Assembly (NCBI GenBank): GCA_025200525.1
Contig: CM045767.1
Location: forward strand, 121,260,346-121,324,345
Reading direction: 5' to 3'
Length of the DNA stretch: 64,000 nt
Origin: Camellia lanceoleosa
Lineage: Eukaryota > Streptophyta > Magnoliopsida > Ericales > Theaceae
Part shown: positions 36,376-48,200 of the stretch, in pieces
How positions within the stretch are numbered: position 1 is the stretch's first letter
How the letters are laid out: each line of letters begins with the position of its first letter
Made by a program: the position numbers and the translations under genes
Notes under the pieces: model-generated
Seen by the model: only the letters and a program-made list of their open reading frames with translations
The model's database searches: none
What the model was told of the DNA's origin: nothing

Positions 36376-37793
36376 TCAAATTAATCTTTTCACAATTAAG
36401 ACCATTTTGGACCAAAGCGGAGAATTTTCAAGACCACAACCTTCAATTTCATTGATTTCAAAATGTAGTTCTTTTGCTCTTGCATACAATTGAAGTTGCT
36501 TTTTATTACATTCATAAAGAAAACTTGAAAGTACTAATAAAGCAATAAATCGGGGCATAGTTAAGTCAGTGTCCTCGCCCCTTCCAGAGCTAGTTGAAGC
36601 CTCCGATGCCAACCTAGGCCCAACCAGGCTTTCTTGAGCCAATCCCAAAGACTCATCGATAAAGTGCAATTGAAAGTAAGGGCATGGGCCAAGCTCTAAC
36701 TCTCCATGTCGCGTTCGCCGAGCCACCAGGCGCTCGAATCGAAATGTAGCCGATACTCTATCCTCCGTGGGCAAGTCTGATCATATTTAACCGGGCGCAG
36801 AATACGGAATGGGAAATAGAACACAATGAGTCAAGCCGATCAACCGAATCCCGACCGCCGACATGTCTATAGCTCATCGCCGGAGATTGAGCCAAGGACA
36901 ACGCCAAGCAATGCGCTTCCGACAAATTGCACATCCATTCAAACCACCATCCTCATCAAGGGCATTGACTAGGCGTTGTCGAAAGAAGTAGCCGCGTCGA
37001 GTAAGGTGGCAAGAGTCCACAACTTGCAATTTATCCATCAACCATATCTCGGGAGGGATGAAAAATGAGAGAATAAAGAATAGAGAGATGTGCGATGAGA
37101 GAAAAGTAAGATAAGGGTTTTAGAGAAAATCGAGCCCGAGGGCCGAAAGTGATGTGAGCAAATACATATGAGAGCTTGGGTGGAAACATTACCGCAGCAG
37201 AGGTGGACTCCGCAAACTGGTTGTCTCCTAAGTAGAAGGCATCCAAACCCATCAATGTCTCGCCAGAGTCATGGCAATGCAACTCTTTCCTTTTCAAACC
37301 TTGAGCAACTTCAATCAAACGGATGCTGTTCTCCTGAGCCCGAGACAAACAGTAAAATGAGATAGTAGGCACAAGCAGAGGGCATGCCGGAAACCTTGCC
37401 AATGATGGTCGCCGGTCACCAAAGATCGAGAATTCCAGAATCGTGCTCGAATATCCAACATTCCATTATCAATCGTGGATCGAGCATCATGCGATTGAGT
37501 CCGCACATCCGCCTCTAAGGTTTGGGCATAGCCAAAATTGAGTCAAGGCAAGATTTCGCCGCCGGATTCCATCAAGGCTTGAAAATCTTCAAAAGTAGGA
37601 CATACCTCTTGCCCTCCGAAGTAAAGACGGCGCCACCGGTTCCAAAACTTCGCCAAAGACAGAGGAAAGGAAGATGCAAGGAGTCCTACCCAACGTGAAT
37701 AATGCATTCAAGCCAAAACCCCGAAATTCAACTTTTCCGAGCCATCCAAAGAAGAAATCCAAGATGTGAGATTTTCATGAGAAATGCCTCCAT
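36376..37793 (-). pseudogene. Antisense gene 1 of the Tat element
   Basis: This is a minus-strand gene-like region. A TATAAAAG box (37838-37845) lies about 45 bp upstream of an ATG at 37793 that opens MEAFLMKISHLGFLLWMARK, then a stop. Downstream pieces in changing frames read YFGGQEVCPTFEDFQALM-like words near 37600, DVRTQSHDARSTIDNGMLDI (37430-37506) and QLHFIDESLGLAQESLVG (36590-36680). The CPTFEDF.ALM pattern faintly resembles plant transposon-associated domains with a PTLEEY motif (DUF7745-like); this is a weak guess. Extra antisense ORFs downstream of pol are known in the Tat lineage. Confidence 0.45.
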
Positions 37794-37837
37794 TTTTGTG
37801 AGAAAGGTGATGAAATGAATAAGTTCCAAGGGTGGGG

Positions 37838-37845
37838 CTTTTATA
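37838..37845 (-). promoter_or_regulatory. TATA box for antisense gene 1
   Basis: TATAAAAG in the context CCCTCTATAAAAGCCCC on the minus strand lies about 45 bp from the first ATG (37793). It suggests the antisense gene has its own Pol II promoter. Confidence 0.5.
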
Positions 37846-38579
37846 GAGGGCAAAACACTATTTAAAGGACACGTGTCAAATTTCGAGGTTACGGGAGGTG
37901 GCGGCCGCCATCTATTCTAGTAGGCCGCCACCCTCTAGTCTCCAAATGCAAAATGTTTTCGCCGCATTGGTCCTGCTTTTGCCCGCGGAAGGAAGTTTGA
38001 GGCACTTTCATGCATCGGGAATGTCGAAGGCCTCCATTTCTCTCGATTCTGAGTGCGCTCCATCATCCAGATTGTCCGTCCAAGTATGTTCTGTTGTATT
38101 CTTGCTTATCGAGTTGTTGTTTTGTTTATCGAGTTGTAAGTTTTGTCGAAATCGTGATTTGTGTTTTGAATTGTTACTTTTGGTTACACAATTTTGTTAA
38201 GTCTTGTCTATTGAGTCGTTAACATTGTTGTACTTTGCTTATCGAGTTGTAAACTTGCTAAGATTCTTATTTCTTAGTGAGTCGAGTTGTTTTGATTTGT
38301 TGCGCCGGTTCATTACGAATCCAGTAAATACACAAGGCACATTTCCATTCAATTCCATTTTTGTGCAAAATGATGCGATGCGATGCTAAGAATTTCAAAT
38401 ACAAACATCTTTTTCAAAAGTCGTTTCATTCCATCATGTTTTACAACAAAATAAAGGTACAAGTTTTACAGAAATAAACCGCCTAATAATATGCAAAGTG
38501 CTACAAACTACTAGCCAAAAAGTAAAATAAAGCAGAAATAACATCAAGATCCTCGAACGGAATGAGGAGGCCCTCTCAT

Positions 38580-41500
38580 CCTCTTCATGGATAACCTCTG
38601 CACCATCATCACCATCCGGATCAGAGCATCATCCTCCGGATCTCCTCGGCCTCACCCCGCCTCCCGAACCAAGACCGAGCCTCCCTCCCAGAGATGTCTC
38701 GACTCACGGTCCGCGACCTCCTCCTCCTCATCCTCGATAATGGGTGCCTCAAGGCTCTGCGAGATGGCCCCGCCTCGAGCTCCTCAGAAGGCTCGATGGC
38801 CCAGCCCTCGAGGCCCAAGACTGAAAGTGTGTCTAGCACCTCGACCTCTCCGAGAAGGCCTCGTGGCCCGCCTCGGAGCATATACGGAGGCATCCGAAAA
38901 TGAAAAGTGCAATACATCGCTCAAACATAAAAAGCAGTGCAAGTACAAGATGTGAGTGGGGTGTGTGCCGATGTGTTCTACACACTTATCAAGGTAATAG
39001 AATGTTTAAAACCAAAGATGTCATCACAAATATGATAAATGCAAGAGAGATGAAGGGTACCTGGAAGCCCATGACGGACATCTGCGCCTCTCTACGCAGG
39101 ACCATCCCCTCAAGAGAGGCCACCATCCCGAGCATCTGATCTATGTACTCCCGAGGTGGCTGCAAATACAAGCACAAGTCACCAATAAATAAGCACCTGC
39201 CAAAATGCCTGTGTGATAAATGAAAAATGGTGGAACATACCGGCGGTGAGTCAGATCATCGACATATCTCGTGACTGTGCATCGGAGGCTCTATAGGGAT
39301 CGGAATCGAAGTAGTCCCATCGCCAACTCATCAACTCGGTCGGCATATCCGCCACCCAGATGATCGAGAGTCGGAGGATCGGAGGAATCGAACTACCTCT
39401 ACCCCTAGACGCACCAAATTCGCTAGAAGAAGGGATGTCCGCAAAGACGAGCGACTCAAGATGGTGCGCCAATGGGCCTCATATGGCGAGCCCGCGACTC
39501 CGCCAAGGGGGCATCGATATATACGGCGATAGGTGGCGAGTCCCTCAATGAGATATAGCAAAGCATCGGTGCCGTGATATCCCTAATGACCTCCTCAAGA
39601 GATAGCCTATCGGCAATCCGCGATAGTGGCCGGAGGCACAGTGAGGGTCCCGAGAATCATACCCCACACCGGGCAGAAGCGTTCCCCAGAACCACGCCTA
39701 CCAACCGTCCTCGAGCAGTACCTATATCGAATTGCTCGACCTCCGGTACCGATTTTGCAGATCATCGCCAAGATCGCCCAGTACGCCAAGTAACTGCAGA
39801 TAACCGGTACAAATCAATCGAAATCAAGAATATACAAAGCAGATCAAAGATGAAAATGAAAGGAACCGAGAGTTCGAAATACCTCTGTCGTCGCAAGATC
39901 AAAATATATTGTCAGAGAAAAGAGAGTCTCTCGAGGCCTCGATAGGTGCTCGCCTCAATACTAATGAGTACGGAGTCATAAGAGGTCCTACCACCTCCAT
40001 CTCCGGCTAATGGGAAAGTACACGACACCCATAGCCGAGAAAGCAAAGCGGAATGTGAATACAAGGTGCTAAAGGCGTAATATAGAATGCAAAGTGCGCC
40101 GTGTGTGCAAGTGAACAAGTAATGAGGAGCAAAATGTAAATCAAGAGGAGAATGTACCTCCCAGCTCTCCAAGAGTCACGAGTAAGTCCCTCTGCTGCGA
40201 GAGATCAGGCCATGTAACAATAAAGGGTAGCCAGGCGCCGCCTAATCATACCGACCGACTCGTGATAGGTCCACTAGGGCACTCAAGAGATACCTTTCAC
40301 GTTGTTCCCCTATCAAAAACAAAGTAGTGCCAAGAGGAACATGAGGAAACCGGGTGTATCGCTCAATCTCCTCGAGACTCAGCTCCATCTCCGCCTCGAA
40401 GCGGAAGAGAACCAAGTATACGGACTCTCCTAAGCTCGTTTACAAAGTGGCGAGCCCCAATAGATGAATCCAAGACCTCCCACTCACCCATATCCTCGTC
40501 AGGGAATGGGTCCACCGCCACGCCTAGGCCGTGAGTACAAAGAAAGTCTAGTGGGGTCATGGTCATATCCGGTGGCGTAAAAAATGGAAAGAATTGGTGG
40601 TGTCCCACCATCTCCGCCAAAGCGCCAACAAGGTCCCGGCGATATGGCATGGATAACCCCTCAGAATGCTCCAAACCCATTGAGTCGACTCAGATCCCGG
40701 ACAACCTCGAAGCTCAAGATACCACTCTCGCAAAGAAGAGAGCCAGATCCTCAGACAAAGGCGAGAGCCAACTCAATTCGTAATGAATACATGTGTTCAG
40801 TACGCAAGAAAATACAAACTGTGTGCAAATTGAAATAAACAAGCTGTGTGCAAATGAAATGAATGAGCTATGTACAAATTAGTGGGCTGCGTGTTTAGTA
40901 AATCAGAGTTTAGGGCTGTGCGTTCTACTCTTAATCAGTGGGCTGTGTGTTCACCTCAAACTGGGTGTGTTCAAAAATCGAGTTTAGGGTGTGTGTTCTA
41001 CTCTTAATCAATGGCCGTGTGTTCACCTCAAACTGAAATGCGTGTTCAAGAAATCCGTGTTTTGGGTGTGTGTTCAATTCCTAATTAGTGGGTGTGTGTT
41101 CACTTCAAATCTGGGTGCGTGTTCAAGAATTTGGTATTTGAAATGCGTGTTCAATTCCTAATCGATTAACGTGTGTTCACTTCAAACTGGTGCGTGTTCA
41201 AGAACCGTATTGGTTCAAATCCGTGTTTTGGGCGCGTGTTCAATTCCTAATCAATGGATCGTGTTCACTTCAAATCTGGCCGCGTGTTCAAGAACTGTTT
41301 TGGGGTCAGGTGTTCAATTCCTAATTAGTGGGTAGGCGTTCACCTCAAGTCTGGGCCGTGTTCAAGAACTTGGTTTTTGGGTCATGCGTGTTCAATTCCT
41401 AATCAGTGGGCTGCGTGTTCACTTCAAATCTGGTCATGTGTTCATAAGAACTGAGTTAGGTGCATGTGTTCTATTCTCAATCGATTAATGGGTCGTGTTC

Positions 41501-42150
41501 ACTTCAAATCAATGTGTGTTCAAGAACTGAGTTAGGGTCGTGTGTTCTATTCTCAATCAGTGTGGGCTGTGTGTTCACTCTCTATCTGGGCTGTGTGTTC
41601 AGAAAATCGGGGTTAGGGCTGTGTGTTATACTCTTAATCAGTGTGGGCTGTGTGCTCACCATCAACTTGGACTGTGTGTTCAGAAAACCGGGGTTAGGGC
41701 TGTGTGTTCTACTCTTAGTCATGTGTGTGCTGTGTACTCGTTTTCAACTTTGGGCTGTGTGTTCGACAAATCAATATTTAAGCCGTGTGTTCAATTTCTA
41801 ACTAATGTGTACCACGCGTTCACAATCAATCAACAATGAGTCAGGTGTTCAAGAAATTCAAGTGTCTAAGTCACATGTTCAAGATGCAAGTAAAATACTA
41901 TGTCATAAGCTAAACCGCATGTTCAAGCATGGCAAAGCTACAAAATGCAAAAATACAGCAAATGAAGTAAAATACCTCTCGTGCCTCGTGAGAGAGGTGC
42001 TGCTCCGGCTCTCGCAAAAGAAGATCCCCGGGTACCCGATTGTTGAACTCGGTGAAATGACGGAAAACTGCCCGCGGAAGCCTATGTGCCGGCGGAGCGT
42101 ATCTCCGGGGAATAAAAGGGCGGACCCTCGGGGGCAATGCCATAATGTCA
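38580..42150 (-). pseudogene. Antisense gene 2 of the Tat element: plant mobile domain (PMD) protein
   Basis: Read on the minus strand, an N-terminal piece (MALPPRVRPFIPRRYAPPAH, ending near 41972 at an AG/GTATTT donor) precedes a gap holding a minisatellite. Then at 40363-40680 comes RRDLVGALAEMVGHHQFFPF and MTMTPLDFLCTHGLGVAV, the start of the PMD (aminotransferase-like) domain. ELSLEEIERYTRFPHVPLG and LLSALVDLSRVGRYD follow at 40210-40390 in another frame, also typical of PMD. C-terminal words include PPREYIDQMLGMVASLEGMV (38990-39170). PMD occurs in MAIN/MAIL proteins and inside plant transposons. The frames are broken many times, so exon limits are not assigned. Confidence 0.6.
40905..41850. 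repeat. ~1-kb degenerate minisatellite (GTGTGTTC type)
   Basis: It consists of about a dozen units of ~70-85 bp built from GGGCTGTGTGTTCA, CTCTTAATCAGTG and CTTCAAATCTGGG, each with small indels. It falls between the first two coding pieces of antisense gene 2, possibly inside an intron. Open frames across it are by-products of the repeat. Confidence 0.8.
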
Positions 42151-42189
42151 AAATCATCTCCGGCACTCGGAAGACCTCCACCGTAAGAA

Positions 42190-43287
42190 CCGATGAATAA
42201 TGATGATGTGATTACGTTGACACAAAAATATAAGAAATTGAAACCACCAGAATTTGCAGGAGGCATTAAGCCATTAAAAGCGGAAGCATGGGTACTTGAA
42301 ACCGAAAAGATTTTCGAAGTATTTCCGTGTACTGATGTTTATAAAGTGTTGTTAGCAACTTTTACTCTGACAGAAGAAGCTAGAAAATGGTGGATGCTGG
42401 TACGGGATCAGAATAGGGATTTGACATGGAATCGATTTAAAGAGATATTTTACGAAAAGTATTTTCCACAATGCATGCGAGATAGGAAGATATCTGAATT
42501 TGAACAGCTAAAGTAGGGTATAATGTCAGTAGCAGAGTATGAAAGTAAGTTTACAGAATTAGCTCGTTATGCCCCATATATGGTTGACACGGAATATAAA
42601 AAGGCAAGGAAATTTGAGGGTGGCCTACATGTTGAGGTATTTGATAGGGTGAACGTGTTGAAATTGGAAAAGTATGTTGACGTACTTGATAGAGCTCTAA
42701 TGTCCGAAACAAATATTGCTAATTTGAAGATGTCCCAATCAACAATGACCGAGGCAGAAAGTAAGAAGTTCAAGAAACAGAAAGTAGAAGTGGTTAGTGA
42801 ATCCGTGGGCTCCGTAAATGATAAATCGAACTTAACCAGTAATGATAATACAAAGGGCGGTGTGCCTACTTGTAAAGAATGTGGAAAGCAGCATTGGGGT
42901 ATTTGTCGCCGTGGATCCGGAGTTTGTTATAAATGTGGACAGAAAGGACACCTGGCCAGAGCTTGCCCACAACTCTACTCCAGAAATGAGAAACCCATTG
43001 CTAGTGGAGTTAACTCGACAATGACACCGAAGACAACCACAACAGCTACTCCTGAGGGGACTACTTTAAGGCAAGCAAGAGTTTACACTTTAGTTTCTGA
43101 TAAGGCACAGGATACTGGCAAAGCAAAGACAGGTATAACTTTAAATATTTATTATGATGTTAGCATTATTACCTATGCGATGGAGAGTATTGCATATATG
43201 ACTATGATGATTGATGGAATGCGAACGACACGAAATAATTTGACTACGATATGGTTTGTTATATTTACATTACTACCTTTGCATTGA
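42190..43287 (+). pseudogene. Gag of a second Tekay-like gypsy element, pol deleted
   Basis: The gag core reads EFAGGIKPLKAEAWVLETEK, EEARKWWMLVRDQ and YEKYFPQCMRDRKISEF. It is interrupted by TAG at 42514-42516, then continues VAEYESKFTELARYAPYMVD. Two cysteine motifs follow: CKECGKQHWGIC and the CCHC knuckle CYKCGQKGHLARAC. It is closely related to the gag at 21924-22379. Only ~55 bp after the frame ends comes a purine tract and the LTR at 43342, so protease, RT and integrase are missing. Upstream it abuts antisense PMD sequence with no 5' LTR. Confidence 0.82.
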
Positions 43288-43330
43288 ATACTATGGAGCT
43301 TAGTAGAGTTTGGAGGACCAAACTTCTTAA

Positions 43331-43341
43331 GGTGGGGAGAG
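43331..43341 (+). promoter_or_regulatory. Polypurine tract
   Basis: GGTGGGGAGAG directly precedes the LTR start TGTAATGACCC and is the expected plus-strand primer for a 3' LTR. Confidence 0.7.
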
Positions 43342-45270
43342 TGTAATGACCCGGAACCGTGAGTCACAATTATCAGTGATTAATTATGCATTTATATGAT
43401 TTAATTGAAGATTATCGGTATGAATTAGCAAAATATCTGTTGGAATTACGACCTTGGGACTGGAATTGACAACTGTAATGGCTTCAGAAAATGAAATTGA
43501 ACACGCCTATGTGATACCGGGAATTTGTAGAACCATTTGGGACGATAAATCGAAGACTGAATTTCGTCTGATTCGTAAGGCTTGTTTGGCTCAAGTGTGT
43601 TGGTTTAATTGATTTATTTGGTATATATATATGACATAAATAAGGCTTGACCCTCGTTTGACTCAACAAAAGGAAAGAAGAAAAAAAAATCTAGAAGATA
43701 AAGAGAGAGAGAGAATCGTGAGAGAGAGAAAACAAGGGAGAAGAGAAGAAGAGAAAGGGGGAATCAAGCTTAAGTCTTCCATTTAGGTGAACAAGGTAAG
43801 AATTTCTCCTCCTAATGACTTGAATAAGGTTGAATCATGTGTGATCTCATGTTAAATGAAAGGATTGAAGGGAAATTATGTGTAATTTGAGCATGTATGA
43901 CATGAATTTATGATTATATGACATAGTGAGGGAGAACCTCCATGGCTATAGAGACATGAAGTTTGTATGTATATGTTCATGGTTTTCTAATTTAACTCAT
44001 GGGTTGATCTTATATATGATGCAATTGGGTTTGAATTGAAGTTGTAATGTCTAAAGCAAGTTAGTTTCAAGTAGTTTGGGACTTGGTTTTCTAAGATTGG
44101 AAGCTATATTTGATAAAAGGATGAAGTGTAGAAGAAGAACCAGAATTTCAGAATTTCGCAGGGTCCGCTCGAGCGGAGGGAAGCCCGCCGGCAAAGAAAA
44201 TCGATCTCAGCTTTTGGGAAAAATCGATCTCGGCGGACAAGTGGGCTTCAGCGTAAGGGCTTATTTTAAAAAAATGAAAAAGTTGTTCTATTTGATTTTT
44301 AACATGTTAATTGCATCTTTTAACATCTTATGAACACGAAAGAATGTAAGAAGGGAGAAAATGAACATGAAATGAAATAAAGGAAGGATGAAGTGCATGA
44401 CTTATGTGATTTAATGAGAATGTGTATTGAGAACTGTGTTATAATGTTGGCAATTGCAGGATAAGACGTGAAGACCGTGCCCTCGGTTTGGAAACCCACT
44501 GTAAGTAACATTTCTGTAAAGTTATGTTGTTATATGTATGTTTCAAAATGCTACGTTATGTTATGTTTTCTGAAATGATAATGTTTTCTGTGAACGAATG
44601 TCCTATTTGCGAATCTAGTATGGCATCCATAGATAGTCCTAAGTGGACCAGTTTACGAGATCTCGGTATGTGTTTAATCGGTGTCCGGGACCGGTTACTC
44701 TAGTCGTTGGACGACATATGTTATGTTCTATGGAGTATGCCATTATGTATGTTCTTATGAGATGATTATGATTATGTTTATGAATGTTACGTTTTACAGA
44801 TTTATGAAATGTTGGAGTTCGTTTACTACCCCTTTACGTTAATGTTACTTGCTGAGCTTTAGCTCATTGTTTGTATTTATGTATTTATAGGTGAGCCTTC
44901 GGGGAGTCAAGCCTAGGCGGAGTCTCGAGCCGAGTCGCCGTTTTGAAGCCTAACCTAGAGTTTAGTGCCTCGAGCTGGGGCCAAGCCTGGAAGGCCATTT
45001 TGTGAGCTCTTGTTTTGTTTTTGTTGTATAGTTGTAACTGAATGATACGTGCTGTACTAGATCATGTTATGTAATGAATGTGGGTAATTAACTCATTTTT
45101 GGCATGTAATGTACGTTTATATAAATGCACAGCTCTTTGGACTATTAGTTTCTTTATTTCGCTTCTGCGAGCCCCGATTATTTATGTTTTATATGGGAAG
45201 GCCTGTGGTAATCAAGGATTACTGGCCGGTTACGATGCCAACCCTTTCGGGGCGGGTTTGGGTCGTGACA
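43342..45270 (+). repeat. 3' LTR of the second Tekay-like element
   Basis: This 1929-bp segment runs TGTAATGACCCGGAACC...GGGTTTGGGTCGTGACA. Its 3' part resembles the LTRs at 5104-7673 and 15780-18112 (for example GAGCTTTAGCTCATTGTTTGT and the same terminus). Its 5' part is different, so it is a related subfamily. The following base starts Tat LTR copy B. Confidence 0.82.
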
Positions 45271-48200
45271 GGAAAGCTTGGATGCATTTCCCTCCCTTTT
45301 ACACCCCTTTCTTGCCCATTTAAGGGGCTGACCTCCTTCTTTGTTAGGGTTAGCAACTTTCTTCTCAAGAGCATATCTCCCATTGCCTCCATTTCCCTCT
45401 CCAAAAGCTCCAAAAACCCTCAAGTTTCTAGCCCACTTGTTCATCAACCCTAAGCTTCACCATCACCACCTCCATTCCAGCAGCAAAGGAGGATTTTTCA
45501 GAGGCTAAGAAGTAACAAATTGAAGCCAAGAAGCAACAAAAGCTTGATCTTCAAGGGTAAGTCACTATTTTCCCCTTTTGAGCACATTTTTGCATCAATT
45601 CTTTACCCTACTTGCTCTCTGTTTTGGACTCCGAACCCTACTGATTTTAGGCTTATTTTGAACCCCTCTACAACATTGTAGAAGGGCTCAACCTTGTTTG
45701 GCACCTCTATGATGCACCTCTTTCAATATCACTCTTTGTGCCAATATTTTGCATGCTTTGTTTGGATTATGAGTGATCCATTTTCGAGCCTGATATAAAC
45801 TGTGAGTGGGCTTATTTTGAGCCCCTCTTCAACATTGAAGAAGGGCTCAACCATGTTTGGTGGTTCTATCATGCACTTGTTTTGTAATTCTTCCAATTTA
45901 CCGTAAAATTGCATGGTTTCTTTAGCCTATTTTAAGTCTGATTTTGAGCATGCCATTAACTGAGATTGAGCTTATTTTAGGTCCCTCTACAACATTGTAG
46001 AAGGGATCAATCTTGTTTGGGGCATCCATGCATGGCCTCTCTTTGTACCTCTCTTTGACCCCATTTTGCATGCCTTTTTTAAGCTTATTTGGCTTCTGAT
46101 TTCAGCCTTCATCAGGCCTGAAAAGAGCCTTATTTTTGCCTTCTTGTCATGTTTTGTTAAGGGTCTTATGCTATTTGGTGAATACTTTTGGTACTTCATG
46201 TTATACCCTCTTATACCCCCTTATTTTTGCATGCCTTGCTAGCTCATCATGCTTCTGTTTTTGAGCCTTCATCAGGTTTGGAAAGAGTCTTAAAATAACT
46301 CATTATTCATTTTTTGTTAAGGGTCTTAGGCTGTTTGGTGCATCCTTTTGATACCTCATGTTATAACCTTTGTTGGCTCATATTTTGCATGCTATTTTGA
46401 GCATATCTACATACTGAATTGGAGGATGTCATCTACTGTAAATGTGCATATTTTTGGTCCCTCTTTAATGTTTTAGAACTGTATTTTTCAGTTTGAGCAT
46501 TGTACATACCACCTGCTTCATTGTTCCCCTCTTTTCCCCCATTTTTGCATGCTATTTTTGCCATACTTGTGATTGTTGTTTGGCCATTCTTTGTACTGGA
46601 AAAATGCTATTTTAAAGGCTTCCTAGCATCTGTCTTTACACTTCATGTCCATATTGTGCATGTTTGGCATAGCTGCAAGTCATTTCGGGTACTTAGCATA
46701 GAATTTCGGGCATCGGGTGTGATTTTGCTATAATTCAGGGGCTGTTTTTGCATCATTTTGGCTGCTGAAATTTGCATTTTCCATATGCCATATGCTACGT
46801 CTCATTTGCATGCCATTTCATGCCTTAGGGCCATTGCCTCGGTTATGCGTGCAGTGCACGATTTCGAGGCACTTCATTTTATCCGACTACTCTTATGTGA
46901 GTCTTGGAGGTCCTCTCATGTTAGTGTAAGCCCAATTTGCATCTTTCATGTCATTTGCATTGCGTATGCCACTGTCTCGGTTTGCGTGCCCGTGTGCACG
47001 CATTTCGAGGCACTTCATTTTCATCCGACGGCCTCTTATGTGAGTGCGGCTGAGGTCCTCTCATGTTAGTGTAAGCCCAATTTGCATCTTCCATGTCATT
47101 TGCATTGCGTATGCCACTGCCTCGGTTTGCGTGCCCGTGTGCACGCATTTCGAGGCACTTCATTTTTATCCGACGGCCTCTTATGTGAGTGCGGCTGAGG
47201 TCCTCTCATGTTAGTGTATGCCCAATTTGCATTTTCCATGTCATTTGCATTCCGTATGCCACTGCCTCGGTTTGCGTGCCCGTGTGCACGTATTTCGAGG
47301 CACTCTATTTTTATCCGACGGCCTCTTATGTGAGTGCGGCTGAAGCTCTCTTATGTTAGTGTAAGTCCAATTTGCATTCTGTATGCCATTTTCTCGATTT
47401 ACGTGCCCGTGGGCACGCATTTCGAGACATCTCATTTTAGGCTCATTGTATATCATATTTCAGGCCGTTTCATGCCTTTATGCCATTGCCTCGGTATGCG
47501 TGCCCGTGTGCACGCATTTCGAGGCACCTCTTTTTATCCGACGGCCTCTTATGTGAGTGTGGCTGAGGTCCACTCGTGTTAGTGTAAGTCCAAACGCATT
47601 GCGTATGCCATTTTGCACCTTGGGATCATTTCCTCGGTTTGCGTGCCCGCATGCACGTATTTCGAGGCATCTCGTTTTCATCAGCATTGTGCATGCTAAA
47701 TTATATTTAGATCGCATTCATGCCTATTTGCATTGCATTCATACATTTCCTCGGTTTGCGTGCCCGTGTGCACGCATTTTGAGGTATCTCATTTTCGTAG
47801 CATTGTGCATGCTAGATCATATTTTAGTTGCATTCATGCATGTCGTGCATATCGCATCGTGTTCGGGATAGGAGTTAGGCCGGGCACGGGAAACGAGGCA
47901 CGTTTCGTACTCCGAGTGACGGAACGGGTCTCAATTCCCCAAGTCACCGACACTCCGGATTACCCATGATGGAGTTAGGTTTTGTTATAGCATTCATATG
48001 CATTCATCCTATATTGAGTTGTGCAATTCGGCTCCTCGACCATCATGCATCGAGATGCGTGATTGGTGGCACGAGGATCGAGGCATGCATATATTTGTGA
48101 AATACATTGCTATGCCCTTTTCCTGCTCTGTTCTCACAAAGTCAAGAATCGCCAAGTCTTGAGTCCGCACGATTTCGAGAAATATTGCAAACAGAGGCTA

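Noticed and set aside
41460..41839. Overlapping plus-strand frames rich in GLCVH and LGCVF words
   Set aside because: They follow the GTGTGTTC minisatellite period and contain no domain.
46951..47582. Several Cys/His-containing frames (SHKRPSDENEV, FRLIVYHISG) on both strands
   Set aside because: They are translations of the ~130-bp LTR tandem repeat; the apparent Cys/His spacing repeats with the DNA unit.
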